Made by a program: the position numbers and the translations under genes
Notes under the pieces: generated by a model
Seen by the model: the letters and a program-made list of their open reading frames with translations, nothing else
What the model was told of the DNA's origin: nothing
The model's database searches: none
Part shown: piece after piece, positions 1 to 6,657 of the stretch
Position numbering within the stretch: position 1 is the first letter of the stretch
Layout: each line of letters opens with the position of its first letter
Assembly: GCA_002449555.1 (NCBI GenBank)
Contig: DJXA01000245.1
Span: forward strand, 1 to 8,439
Direction: 5' to 3'
Source: Atopobiaceae bacterium UBA7016
Lineage (GTDB): Bacteria > Actinomycetota > Coriobacteriia > Coriobacteriales > Atopobiaceae
Length of the DNA: 8,439 nucleotides

Positions 1-344
1 ACCTCATCAAGCGCTACGACCCGGCTGGCGTCCTCGGCTTCCCGGCCAACCGCGACCTGGTGGCGGCCACGCTTGAGCACGTCATCGCACAGGGCAAGGG
101 CGTCGAGCTCAACACGTCGAGCGTGCGCTACGGCCTCAGGGACTCGCAGCCGGCGGAGGAGATCCTGCGCCTGTACCGCGACCTGGGCGGCACCGTCATC
201 ACGCTGGGCTCCGACAGCCACAAGCCCGAGCACCTGGGCGCCTACCTGCGGCACTTCCAGCGCTACCTGGCCAGCCTGGGCTTCGAGGGCTTCTATACCT
301 ACGACAGGATGGAGCCCACGTTCCACCGCTGGGACTTCGCGTAA
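1..344 (+). CDS. Histidinol-phosphatase, PHP family (HisJ/HisK-type), 3' end only
   Basis: The reading frame is open from base 3 and stops at TAA 342-344; the 5' part lies outside the window. About 113 residues are visible. They match the C-terminal half of PHP-superfamily histidinol-phosphatases, which hydrolyse L-histidinol phosphate to histidinol in histidine biosynthesis in the cytoplasm. The visible hallmarks are VELNTSSVRYG (a conserved strand and the Asn-Ser-Ser turn), then LGGTVITLGSDSHKPEHLG, where the Asp and His of GSDSH are metal ligands of the PHP active site. The end, LGFEGFYTYDRMEP, matches the usual family end, so the 3' end looks intact. Another PHP phosphoesterase specificity cannot be excluded because the N-terminal metal-binding half is missing. 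No histidine operon partner is visible downstream. Confidence 0.82.
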   Translation, partial: LIKRYDPAGVLGFPANRDLVAATLEHVIAQGKGVELNTSSVRYGLRDSQPAEEILRLYRDLGGTVITLGSDSHKPEHLGAYLRHFQRYLASLGFEGFYTYDRMEPTFHRWDFA

Positions 345-348
345 GGGG

Positions 349-501
349 ACGTGGCGTCAGGCGGCGCTTTCCGCGTGGCAGCGTGCGAAAGTGCGCGACC
401 TCTCGCGCGGCATGGGCATGAAGCTGCAGCTCGCTTGCGTGCTCGCCACCTGCGACGAGAGCGCCGTGGCCGAGGTCATCGAGCGCTTCGCGCTGGCGTA
501 G
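349..501 (+). pseudogene. Remnant of an ABC-transporter ATP-binding protein (signature-motif segment)
   Basis: The frame running into TAG 499-501 encodes a stretch beginning AWQRAKVRDLSRGMGMKLQL and continuing ACVLA. LSRGMxMKLQLA is the ABC signature (C-loop) region of ABC-2-type transporter ATPases, preceded by the usual KV and followed by the usual Ala-rich helix. The expected Walker B and D-loop (LLxLDEPTAGLDP) should follow within about ten residues but do not; the frame instead continues ESAVAEVIERFALA and stops. No Walker A segment precedes it: upstream this frame runs antisense-like through the PHP gene. There is no plausible start codon or ribosome binding site. I read it as a decayed internal fragment left after deletion. 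Similarity is judged by eye only. Confidence 0.42.
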
Positions 502-618
502 GGCAGGCTCTCGGCCCAAGGGCGCAGCGTGCCGTAACGGCGGCCACTCGCCGAGCGGCGGGCATCCGGACAGCTCCGTGCCCCACCGGCGTAATGCGGC
601 ACGACACATCTGCCCATC
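502..618. other. Gene-free gap, no clear feature
   Basis: I see no convincing coding segment between the ABC-ATPase remnant and the promoter region of the glycosidase gene. There are only short GC-rich self-complementary stretches, such as GCCGTAACGGC near 530, without a T-tract. Confidence 0.4.
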
Positions 619-624
619 TAGAAT
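619..624 (+). promoter_or_regulatory. Possible -10 element for the GH1 glycosidase gene
   Basis: TAGAAT matches five of six bases of the sigma-70 -10 consensus. It lies 41 nt upstream of the glycosidase ATG in one of the few AT-richer spots of the gap. No good -35 is present at 16-18 nt spacing, so support is weak. Confidence 0.25.
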
Positions 625-664
625 CGTCCTATGTGTACAAGCAAGCGTTTGAGAGAGGAACGAA

Positions 665-2104
665 ATGGCATTTCCCAAGACATTCCTGTGGGGCGGCGCG
701 ACGGCGGCCAACCAGTACGAGGGTGGCTGGAACGAGGGCGGCAAGGGCGCGAGCGTGCCCGACCACATGCGCGGCGGCGACGTGAACACCCCGCGCCAGA
801 TTGACGCCGACTTCGTGCCCGGCGCACTCTATCCAAGTTGGGTCGCGTCTGACTTCTACCACCACGTGGACGAGGACATTGCGCTCTTTGCCGAGATGGG
901 CTGGAACGTCTTCCGCATGTCCATTAACTGGAGCCGCCTCTTTCCCACCGGCATGGAGGACAAGCCACTCGAGGCGGGCGTGGCGTTCTATGACCACGTC
1001 TTTGACTGCTGCATCGCGCATGGCATCGAGCCGCTGGTCACGCTCAGCCACTACGAACTGCCCTACGCGCTGGTAGAGAAGTACAACGCGTGGGAGAGCC
1101 GCGCCCTTATCGATCACTTCTTCACCTACGCCAAGTTCTGCCTCGACCGTTGGCACGACAAGGTCAAGTACTGGCTCACCTTTAACGAGAACAACAGCGG
1201 CGTGCTCGAGATGGGTGCCGCCCTGAGCCTCTCGCTCATCAAGGACTACTCGGGAACCGTGTTCGAGATTCCGACGACCGCCCAGCAGCGCTTCAACGCC
1301 CTGCACTACCAGTTCCTTGCCTCGGCCAGGATCGTCAGTTACGCGCACGAGAACTACCCTGGCGTCATGATGGGCAACATGGACGGCTTCATGGCATCGT
1401 ATGCGAACACCTGTGACCCCGCTGACGTGCTGCTCAACCAGGAGAGAATGCGCGAGAACAATTGGTATTCGTCCGACGTGTACGTGCGCGGCCACTATCC
1501 GCAGTTTGCGAAGCGCCTCTGGAAGGAGCGCGGCGTCGTGCTTGACTGGCAGCCCGGCGACAAGGAACTCCTTGAGGCTGGCACGGTGGACTTCTACAGC
1601 TTCAGCTACTACCAGACCGCCACGCACACCACCCACGACAATGCCGAGATGACGGGCGGCAACCTCCTGTTCGGCGCGAAGAACCCCTACCTCAAGGCGA
1701 CCGACTGGGGCTGGCAGATCGACCCCACTGGCCTGCGCATCTTCCTGAACGAGCTGACCGACCGCTACGACGGGCTGCCGCTGATGGTGGTGGAGAACGG
1801 GCTGGGCGCCTTCGATGAGCTGGTGGTCGAAGACGGCGTGGAGCGCGTGCACGACCCCTACCGCACCGACTACCTCAAGCAGCACGTTGCGGCCATGAGC
1901 GAGGCCATCGAGGACGGCTGCAACCTGCTGGGCTACACCTGGTGGGGCGGCATCGACCTGGTCAGCGCCAGCACCGGCGAGTACGCCAAGCGCTACGGCT
2001 TCATCTACGTGGACTACCACGACGACGGCACCGGCGACGGGCACCGCGTGCGCAAGGACAGCTTCTACGACTACCAGCGCATCATCGCCGAGTCGCGGGG
2101 ATAG
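665..2104 (+). CDS. 6-phospho-beta-glucosidase, glycoside hydrolase family 1
   Basis: The protein has 479 residues, the usual GH1 length. GH1 6-phospho-beta-glucosidases cleave phosphorylated beta-glucosides (for example cellobiose- or aryl-glucoside-6-phosphate) in the cytoplasm after PTS uptake. Visible landmarks: the N-terminal GH1 signature FLWGGATAANQYEGG (residues 7-21), SHYELP (128-133), acid/base Glu175 in TFNEN, and nucleophile Glu377 in VENG. Near the C terminus, WGGIDLVSASTGEYAKRYGF replaces the FEW motif of non-phosphorylated GH1 enzymes. It supplies the Ser434, Lys442 and Tyr444 set known to bind the 6-phosphate. The common WGCID is WGGID here. The start is supported by GAGAGGAA at 653-660 just before the ATG. 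No PTS permease or antiterminator gene is adjacent, so substrate supply must be encoded elsewhere. The C_GCAxxG protein follows after 56 nt and may be co-transcribed. Confidence 0.95.
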   Translation: MAFPKTFLWGGATAANQYEGGWNEGGKGASVPDHMRGGDVNTPRQIDADFVPGALYPSWVASDFYHHVDEDIALFAEMGWNVFRMSINWSRLFPTGMEDKPLEAGVAFYDHVFDCCIAHGIEPLVTLSHYELPYALVEKYNAWESRALIDHFFTYAKFCLDRWHDKVKYWLTFNENNSGVLEMGAALSLSLIKDYSGTVFEIPTTAQQRFNALHYQFLASARIVSYAHENYPGVMMGNMDGFMASYANTCDPADVLLNQERMRENNWYSSDVYVRGHYPQFAKRLWKERGVVLDWQPGDKELLEAGTVDFYSFSYYQTATHTTHDNAEMTGGNLLFGAKNPYLKATDWGWQIDPTGLRIFLNELTDRYDGLPLMVVENGLGAFDELVVEDGVERVHDPYRTDYLKQHVAAMSEAIEDGCNLLGYTWWGGIDLVSASTGEYAKRYGFIYVDYHDDGTGDGHRVRKDSFYDYQRIIAESRG

Positions 2105-2160
2105 CCAGCCCATCCGAGGCTAGGAGGCGTGCCCCCAGCCCCCAGAAAGGGAGCCACCCA

Positions 2161-2526
2161 ATGAGCCATGAGGATGCGGCACGCCGCATCCCTTGCACAG
2201 GCTACAGCTGCTCGAACTCGGTCGACTGGGCGTTTTCGGACGTCAACAGGGCAGTGGGGAGCCCTCCCGCTCCGCGCAACATCGCCGGCAGGTGCGGAGC
2301 ACTCCTCGCTGCACAGAAGGTGCTGCGTGATCTAGGCGTCGACCGCGAGGACGAGCTCGAGCAGGCCTTCGAGAAGGGGCTCGGCTACGTAACGTGCGTG
2401 GAACTCAAGCGGCATCGCTGTAACTGCAACGACTGCGTGGGCGTGGCGGCCCAGCTGAAAGGAGCACTGGCTCAGCCAGCAGGAGGCCTGGGAGGCATTT
2501 CTGGAGTACATCCCCCAGTACTTTGA
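2161..2526 (+). CDS. C_GCAxxG_C_C family redox-type protein, C terminus shifted out of frame
   Basis: The 121-codon ORF has AGAAAGGGAG at 2144-2153 as ribosome binding site. Residues 1-100 fit the C_GCAxxG_C_C family of small, cysteine-rich, putatively redox-active proteins: Cys12 and Cys17 in PCTGYSCSNSVDWAF, Cys45 in RCGALLAAQKVL, then Cys79 and Cys87/89/92 in CVELKRHRCNCNDCVGVAAQ. The biochemical role of the family is poorly defined. The segment between the first Cys pair and the CGA motif is short. After about residue 100 the sequence becomes a low-complexity Gly/Ala/Pro tail. That tail is a +1-shifted reading of the radical SAM coding sequence that follows, so the native end is lost or was close to residue 100. 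The ORF overlaps the next coding frame by more than 60 nt. The product may be functional because all its cysteines precede the junction. Confidence 0.72.
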   Translation: MSHEDAARRIPCTGYSCSNSVDWAFSDVNRAVGSPPAPRNIAGRCGALLAAQKVLRDLGVDREDELEQAFEKGLGYVTCVELKRHRCNCNDCVGVAAQLKGALAQPAGGLGGISGVHPPVL

Positions 2527-3013
2527 GGACGGCACGCCCATGACGCTGGGGCTCGAGGGCTTCTTCAACTACGACGTGCCCAGGCAGCGCCAGAGCGCCA
2601 CCTTTGAGCGAAACGTCGAGGAGCAGTACTTCCCGCGCGCCATCATGTGCGCTCACGTGCGTCGCGAGATGTACGTGAGCCCACAGGGCAGAATCCTGCC
2701 GTGCATGTCCATGGTGGGCGGGCCCATCGAGCAGCAGTTCCCCAACATGCTCGAGATTCCGCTCGAGGAGATTCTGGACATGGACTCGCCGTACATGGAC
2801 ATCATCGACGCGTGCATCAGCGACTTCATGGAGCACAACCCCGAATGCCGGGAGTGCGCGTGGCGCACTGCCTGTTGCGGCGGCTGCCGCGCGGTGGCCG
2901 TGCGCGACCACCCGCTCGACTATATGGCGCCTGACCTCGTAACCTGCGAGTACTTCAAGGGAGGCTGGAAGGACCGCAAGGACGAGCTGCTGCGCAGCAT
3001 CGGCCGCTTCTAG
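2459..3013 (+). pseudogene. Radical SAM/SPASM-domain protein, N-terminal half missing
   Basis: This frame is open from 2459 (the in-frame stop TGA is at 2456-2458). Its protein-like sequence begins EHWLSQQEAWEAFLEYIPQY, typical of the stretch before the GFF motif in SPASM radical SAM enzymes. The only usable ATG (2540) would give 157 residues. That product keeps an auxiliary-cluster SPASM domain: Cys37, then YVSPQGRILPC with Cys55, NPECRECAWRTACCGGCRA with Cys103/106/112/113/116, and Cys136 in the final TCEYFK. The catalytic radical SAM core with CxxxCxxC, usually about 200 residues, is absent; the upstream sequence is a different gene in another frame. SPASM proteins often modify peptides or activate sulfatases, but no partner is nearby. 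A deletion that joined two genes explains the layout best. A stand-alone SPASM protein from ATG 2540 (GAGGA at 2525) is possible but less likely. Confidence 0.7.
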
Positions 3014-3016
3014 CCT

Positions 3017-3049
3017 GGGGCGCGGCCGTGCCTCAGGCCCTCCCCTTTT
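3017..3049 (+). terminator. Probable rho-independent terminator after the SPASM remnant
   Basis: GGGG (3017-3020) can pair with CCCC (3042-3045), and GGCC (3024-3027) with GGCC (3036-3039). A small CGC/CT internal loop and an 8-nt apical loop separate the paired parts, and TTTT (3046-3049) follows directly. It starts 3 nt after the stop codon. The stem is interrupted and the T-tract short, so strength is uncertain. Confidence 0.5.
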
Positions 3050-3057
3050 GCTAACAT
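3049..3057 (+). promoter_or_regulatory. Possible extended -10 promoter for the deaminase-SLOG gene
   Basis: TGCTAACAT fits the extended -10 pattern TGN followed by a hexamer matching TATAAT at four positions. It would start transcription near 3064, leaving a leader of about 25 nt before ATG 3090. The -35 region is poor. It overlaps the T-tract of the preceding terminator, suggesting that the gene is transcribed on its own. Confidence 0.3.
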
Positions 3058-3089
3058 GCCCTTACGGATAGGCATCGGAAGGCGCGCGC

Positions 3090-5570
3090 ATGGAAGCATT
3101 CGGGCATTTCTATCTCGACAAGGAGAAGGACCTCGTCGTCGAGCTCTTCCGCGAGGGGGACGAGCTGCACTATGTGCTCAGGACGCCCAACCACGGCACC
3201 GGCAACCTCATCACCAACCTAGCCGCCCTGTGCAACCTGGAGCTTCAGACCGACGAGGACGGCCTCAAGGTGATCCGCGGCACGCTGCCCTGCTACATCG
3301 ACGGCTACAACCGCACGGTCTACGTCTTCCGCCTGCTCGACACGAAGGTTGCCAACATCTACCCGGATGGCCGCATCGAGCGCAAGGCGTCCATACCCGC
3401 CATCGCGAAGACCCTGATGAGCCAGACCAAGGACTATCGCCAGGACTTCCGCAAGACCTTGGTGAAGACCTACATCCTGCGCGAGTGCAAGTTCCGGACG
3501 GACTTGCACACCCACATGAACGCCAACCTCGACCCCGACACCCTCATCGCCCTCGGCATCCATCACCAGATCCGCTACCCGCTCTACTACATCCGCAAGC
3601 TGCGGCTGCGGCTCTCGCCTGCGCAGGAGCGGCTCGTCACGGCGCGCAGGGCCCAGACCGCCGCAGAGCTTCGCAACTCCCCGCTCAAGGGCAAGTACCT
3701 TGACCGCAGGATTAACGACGAGACGTTTCTGAACTTTGCCTCCCTCATTCTGGAGAACCTCGAGAACGCCGCGTGGAACATCCCCCGAATCAGGACGTCG
3801 CTCGCCATCATGAAGGACGGGCAGGCCGTCTTCACCAACCTCGAGAAGGTCTACCTGTACCGCTACGTCTTCTGCAAGGGCGTGCCTGCCGATGACCCCA
3901 TCGCGCTCAGCGACATCGAGCGCATTCCTGACCACGAGATCGTTCAGGCCTTGGGCGTCATGGCAAAGGACCGCAGCCACCCGGTGTTCCGTAACAACAG
4001 CGTCTTTCAGGACAAGCTGCTGTGGGTTGCGCGGAGCTACGCCCGGTGCGGCATCGACTATGCCGAGATATCTGACACCACCCTCGCAAAGCCTGAGGCA
4101 GCACCGCACATGCTGGCCGAGGTCCACGCCGTGATGCCGGCCATCACGCGGGAAACCGGTGTTACACTGCGGTTCCTTGCGGCGGTAAGGCGAACGCCGC
4201 TCACCATCGTGCGCGACCGAATTGCCTCAAACGACGTTACCCGCAAGAACCTGCAGGCCATTCGCGCGGTGGCGGGAGACCCGTACGTAGCGGGAAGCGA
4301 CATCGTCGGCGAGGAGATCAACGACATCCGTGACCTCGCGCCGCTTTTGGCCGAGCTCGACCGGATTGCGGCGGACCACCCCACCTTCACCATCCGCATC
4401 CACGCCGGCGAAAACGACGGCCTGCGTGACAACGTGGCCAACGCGATCAAGTGCGTCCGCGAGGGGCTGGCGCCTGGCCAGCCCATGCCGCTTGTCCGCA
4501 TCGGCCACGGCCTTTACACCAGAAACCTTGCCTCGAACAAGGGTCGCCAACTGCTGAAAGACCTGCGGGACAGCGGCGCCGTGCTGGAGTTTCAGATCAC
4601 CTCAAACGTGCGCCTGAACAACCTGAGCCAGCTTGAGCGCCATCCACTGCGCCAGTACTTGGCGGTTGGCGTGCCCTGCGTGCAGGGCACGGATGGCGGG
4701 GCCATCTACGGTACGGATTCCATCGACGAGCAGCTCGCGCTGGAGAAGATGCTCAATCTTTCCAAGGAGGAGCTTGTGGCCATGCATCGCGCGGAGGACG
4801 CGGTGCGGAGCCGTGGCATCGCCGCGCTCGAGGAGAAGCTGCGCGTTTTCGGCAATGAGGCGGGCGCGGACGACGTCGAGGCCTTCTACGCGGCAAAGAT
4901 GCGGGCACAGCAGCCACCCGAGGAGACGCTTCTGGACCTCCCGGACACCAGAGACAGTGCCGCGGTCTTTGCGGAAAGGATTGAGGAGCTGCCACTCGAC
5001 CGTGTGCCCGTCATCGTCATGGGCGGGTCCTTCAACAACGACCGCCACGTAACCCGGCGTCGCCGCGACATCTGCGCCTTGCTAGACGACATCCTCGCCA
5101 AGGGCGACCCCAGCAAGATGTTCTTAATCATTGGCCACAGCCTCTCGGGCTATGAGCAGTATCTGGTTGAGAAAAACCAAGGCAAGTTTGATATCTTCGC
5201 TTTCGTGCCCGCACAGGTTGGCGAGAACGATGCAACGGCCCTGTTGCAGGCCGACGTCCGCATTCGGCCTTCCATCGAGCCCAGCCCCATGGGCATCTAC
5301 AAGAGCGTCGCCTACGAGGTCTTCAAGCGCAGGCCCTCGGTCCTCATCGCGCTCGACGGCAACTCGTCAGGCGCAAACATGATCCAAGACGCCAAGAATG
5401 GCAAGCGCAAGTGCCACATGTTCGTACTCGACAAGCGGGGCATGCTGCGGGAAAAGGCCAAGGGGCTCGAGGGATACGTGACCCTGTTCGGGCCTGACGA
5501 CGACTTGGCGGGTCTGGTCTCGGACGCCGTAAGGATCTGCTATCCGCAGCGCTGGCTCCGCCAGGAGTAG
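3090..5570 (+). CDS. Adenosine-deaminase-family metallohydrolase fused to a C-terminal SLOG/DprA-like domain
   Basis: The product has 826 residues; the ATG is preceded by GGAAGG at 3077-3082. Residues 1-135 form a domain I do not recognise. Residues 136-560 carry the adenosine/AMP deaminase set: HTH (His140, His142), HAGEND (His438, Glu441), IGHG (His473), LEFQITSN (499-506) and GTDGG (Asp535). In canonical ADA these provide the zinc ligands and the acid/base glutamate. The spacing from HTH to HAGE is about 100 residues longer than in ADA, and the second Asp of the usual TDD is Gly536. Residues 560-637 are a charged linker. Residues 638-815 look like a Rossmann-type SLOG/DprA fold: VIVMGGSF (641-648), LIIGHSLSGYE (679-689), PMGIYKSVAYEVF (733-745) and LDGNSSGANMIQDAK (755-769). 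SLOG domains bind nucleotide-derived signals, so I infer a signal-gated purine deaminase, possibly in phage defence. No RdrA-type partner is present. Confidence 0.8.
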   Translation: MEAFGHFYLDKEKDLVVELFREGDELHYVLRTPNHGTGNLITNLAALCNLELQTDEDGLKVIRGTLPCYIDGYNRTVYVFRLLDTKVANIYPDGRIERKASIPAIAKTLMSQTKDYRQDFRKTLVKTYILRECKFRTDLHTHMNANLDPDTLIALGIHHQIRYPLYYIRKLRLRLSPAQERLVTARRAQTAAELRNSPLKGKYLDRRINDETFLNFASLILENLENAAWNIPRIRTSLAIMKDGQAVFTNLEKVYLYRYVFCKGVPADDPIALSDIERIPDHEIVQALGVMAKDRSHPVFRNNSVFQDKLLWVARSYARCGIDYAEISDTTLAKPEAAPHMLAEVHAVMPAITRETGVTLRFLAAVRRTPLTIVRDRIASNDVTRKNLQAIRAVAGDPYVAGSDIVGEEINDIRDLAPLLAELDRIAADHPTFTIRIHAGENDGLRDNVANAIKCVREGLAPGQPMPLVRIGHGLYTRNLASNKGRQLLKDLRDSGAVLEFQITSNVRLNNLSQLERHPLRQYLAVGVPCVQGTDGGAIYGTDSIDEQLALEKMLNLSKEELVAMHRAEDAVRSRGIAALEEKLRVFGNEAGADDVEAFYAAKMRAQQPPEETLLDLPDTRDSAAVFAERIEELPLDRVPVIVMGGSFNNDRHVTRRRRDICALLDDILAKGDPSKMFLIIGHSLSGYEQYLVEKNQGKFDIFAFVPAQVGENDATALLQADVRIRPSIEPSPMGIYKSVAYEVFKRRPSVLIALDGNSSGANMIQDAKNGKRKCHMFVLDKRGMLREKAKGLEGYVTLFGPDDDLAGLVSDAVRICYPQRWLRQE

Positions 5571-5727
5571 CGCTTCGGTGCGCCTAGGGGCTACCCCCGA
5601 GACACACCAGCAGAAATGCCCAACTGCCATCTGTTGATATAGTCAAACTGTCGCTTGCCTGCGCACCCGCAATGGCATCACAATGCGCACTAGGTCTATA
5701 GAAATGACACCTGAGAGGAGAAGAAGC

Positions 5728-6486
5728 ATGAAACTCGAAAACAAGGCGGTAGTCGTTACTGGCGCGTCGTCCGGCATGGGAAAGGCGATCGTCGAGCTGT
5801 TCGTCAAGGAAGGTGCCAAAGTGGTAGCCGTCGCTCGCCGCAAGGAGCGCCTCGAGGCACTTGCCGAGTCGCTGGCCGACGAGCCGGGCGAGGTCGTTGT
5901 CTACGCGGGCGATATTTCAAAGCGTGAGACCTGCGAAGGCATGATCGATGAGTGCGTCAGCCGCTTCGGGCGCCTGGACGTGCTTGTGAACAACGCCGGC
6001 ATCATGGACAACATGGCTGCGGTGGCCAACTTCACTGACGAGAAGTACGAATCCGTCATGGCCGTCAACGTCTATGGTCCCCTGGCCGCCATGCGCAAGG
6101 CCGTCAACGTGTTCCTGGAGCAGGGCGACGGTGGCAACATCATCACCATCTCCTCGCTCGGCGCGCAACACCAGGCGGCAGGCGTCGTGTATGGCGCCTC
6201 GAAGGCTGCCGTGAACGCTGCCGTACGCGCGACGGCGTTCACCTACACCAAGGACAAGATCCGCAGCAACGCCATCGCCCCGGGCGGCATCAACACCGAG
6301 ATTGCCACCGCGATGGGCATGCCCGACATGGACGGTTACGGTAGGATTCAGGGCGTCCAGGGCCTCATGCCCGGCACCGGTGACCCCATCGACATCGCCA
6401 ACGCCGCGCTGTTCCTTGCAAGCGACGACTCCTCGTTCATCAACGGCCAGATCCTGGGTGTCGATGGCGGCTGGAGCGCGATGTAA
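5728..6486 (+). CDS. Short-chain dehydrogenase/reductase, classical SDR family
   Basis: The product has 252 residues, normal for a classical SDR. A start at ATG 5728 places the Rossmann strand VVVTGASSGMG (residues 8-18) in the usual position and has GAGAGGAGAA (5713-5722) before it. An earlier in-frame ATG at 5683 would add 15 atypical residues. Visible motifs: the cofactor glycine motif TGASSGMG (11-18), Arg37/Arg38 after the second strand (favouring NADPH), GDIS with Asp62, NNAG (88-91), Asn114, catalytic Ser142/Ser143, YGASK with Tyr155 and Lys159, and APGGINT (184-190). Such enzymes oxidise or reduce a hydroxyl/carbonyl substrate. FabG-like, sugar and steroid specificities cannot be told apart here. 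It stands alone, 157 nt after the deaminase gene. A palindrome (TTGA, five bases, TCAA) at 5634-5646 might be an operator. A REP-like hairpin follows the stop. Confidence 0.93.
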   Translation: MKLENKAVVVTGASSGMGKAIVELFVKEGAKVVAVARRKERLEALAESLADEPGEVVVYAGDISKRETCEGMIDECVSRFGRLDVLVNNAGIMDNMAAVANFTDEKYESVMAVNVYGPLAAMRKAVNVFLEQGDGGNIITISSLGAQHQAAGVVYGASKAAVNAAVRATAFTYTKDKIRSNAIAPGGINTEIATAMGMPDMDGYGRIQGVQGLMPGTGDPIDIANAALFLASDDSSFINGQILGVDGGWSAM

Positions 6487-6508
6487 GCATAGCTTTCCTC
6501 GTACTAGG

Positions 6509-6535
6509 AACCACAAAGGACAGTCCTTGGTGGTT
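6509..6535. repeat. REP-like palindrome, copy 1
   Basis: Two 13-nt arms, AACCACAAAGGAC and GTCCTTGGTGGTT, flank one central base. They match at 12 of 13 positions; the mismatch is at the seventh base from the centre. It begins 22 nt beyond the SDR stop codon. The same element recurs at 7165-7195 and 7511-7539. There is no T-tract, so it is not a standard terminator, though the hairpin could protect or end the transcript. Confidence 0.85.
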
Positions 6536-6604
6536 AAGAGCCTGCTTTGACATGTTTGCAAAAGTAGCCTCGGTGTCAGTGCCCAAAAGAGACCTCCCCG
6601 AAGC

Positions 6605-6610
6605 GTAGAA
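6605..6610 (+). promoter_or_regulatory. Possible -10 element for the membrane-anchored protein gene
   Basis: TAGAAT (five of six consensus bases) lies 48 nt upstream of ATG 6658. The same hexamer lies at a similar distance before the glycosidase gene. No -35 box stands at the normal spacing; a perfect TTGACA exists at 6547-6552 but is too far upstream. Weak support. Confidence 0.22.
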
Positions 6611-6657
6611 TGGCATCGAGCATACTCCACACTCAACCAGACAGCACAGGAGATGGC

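Noticed and set aside
629..2113. Long minus-strand ORF opposite the glycosidase gene
   Set aside because: Its valine-, alanine- and histidine-rich translation is an antisense shadow of GC-rich codons; the plus strand encodes an unmistakable GH1 enzyme.
5587..5598. GGGG-CTA-CCCC hairpin after the deaminase gene as a terminator
   Set aside because: A four-pair stem with a three-base loop and no following T-tract is too weak to call.
5634..5646. TTGA-N5-TCAA palindrome upstream of the SDR gene as an operator
   Set aside because: Arms of four bases are short enough to arise by chance, no matching -10 box lies at proper spacing, and no regulator gene is adjacent.
6547..6552. Perfect TTGACA as a -35 box
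   Set aside because: No -10-like hexamer occurs 16-18 nt downstream; the next TAGAAT is more than 50 nt away.
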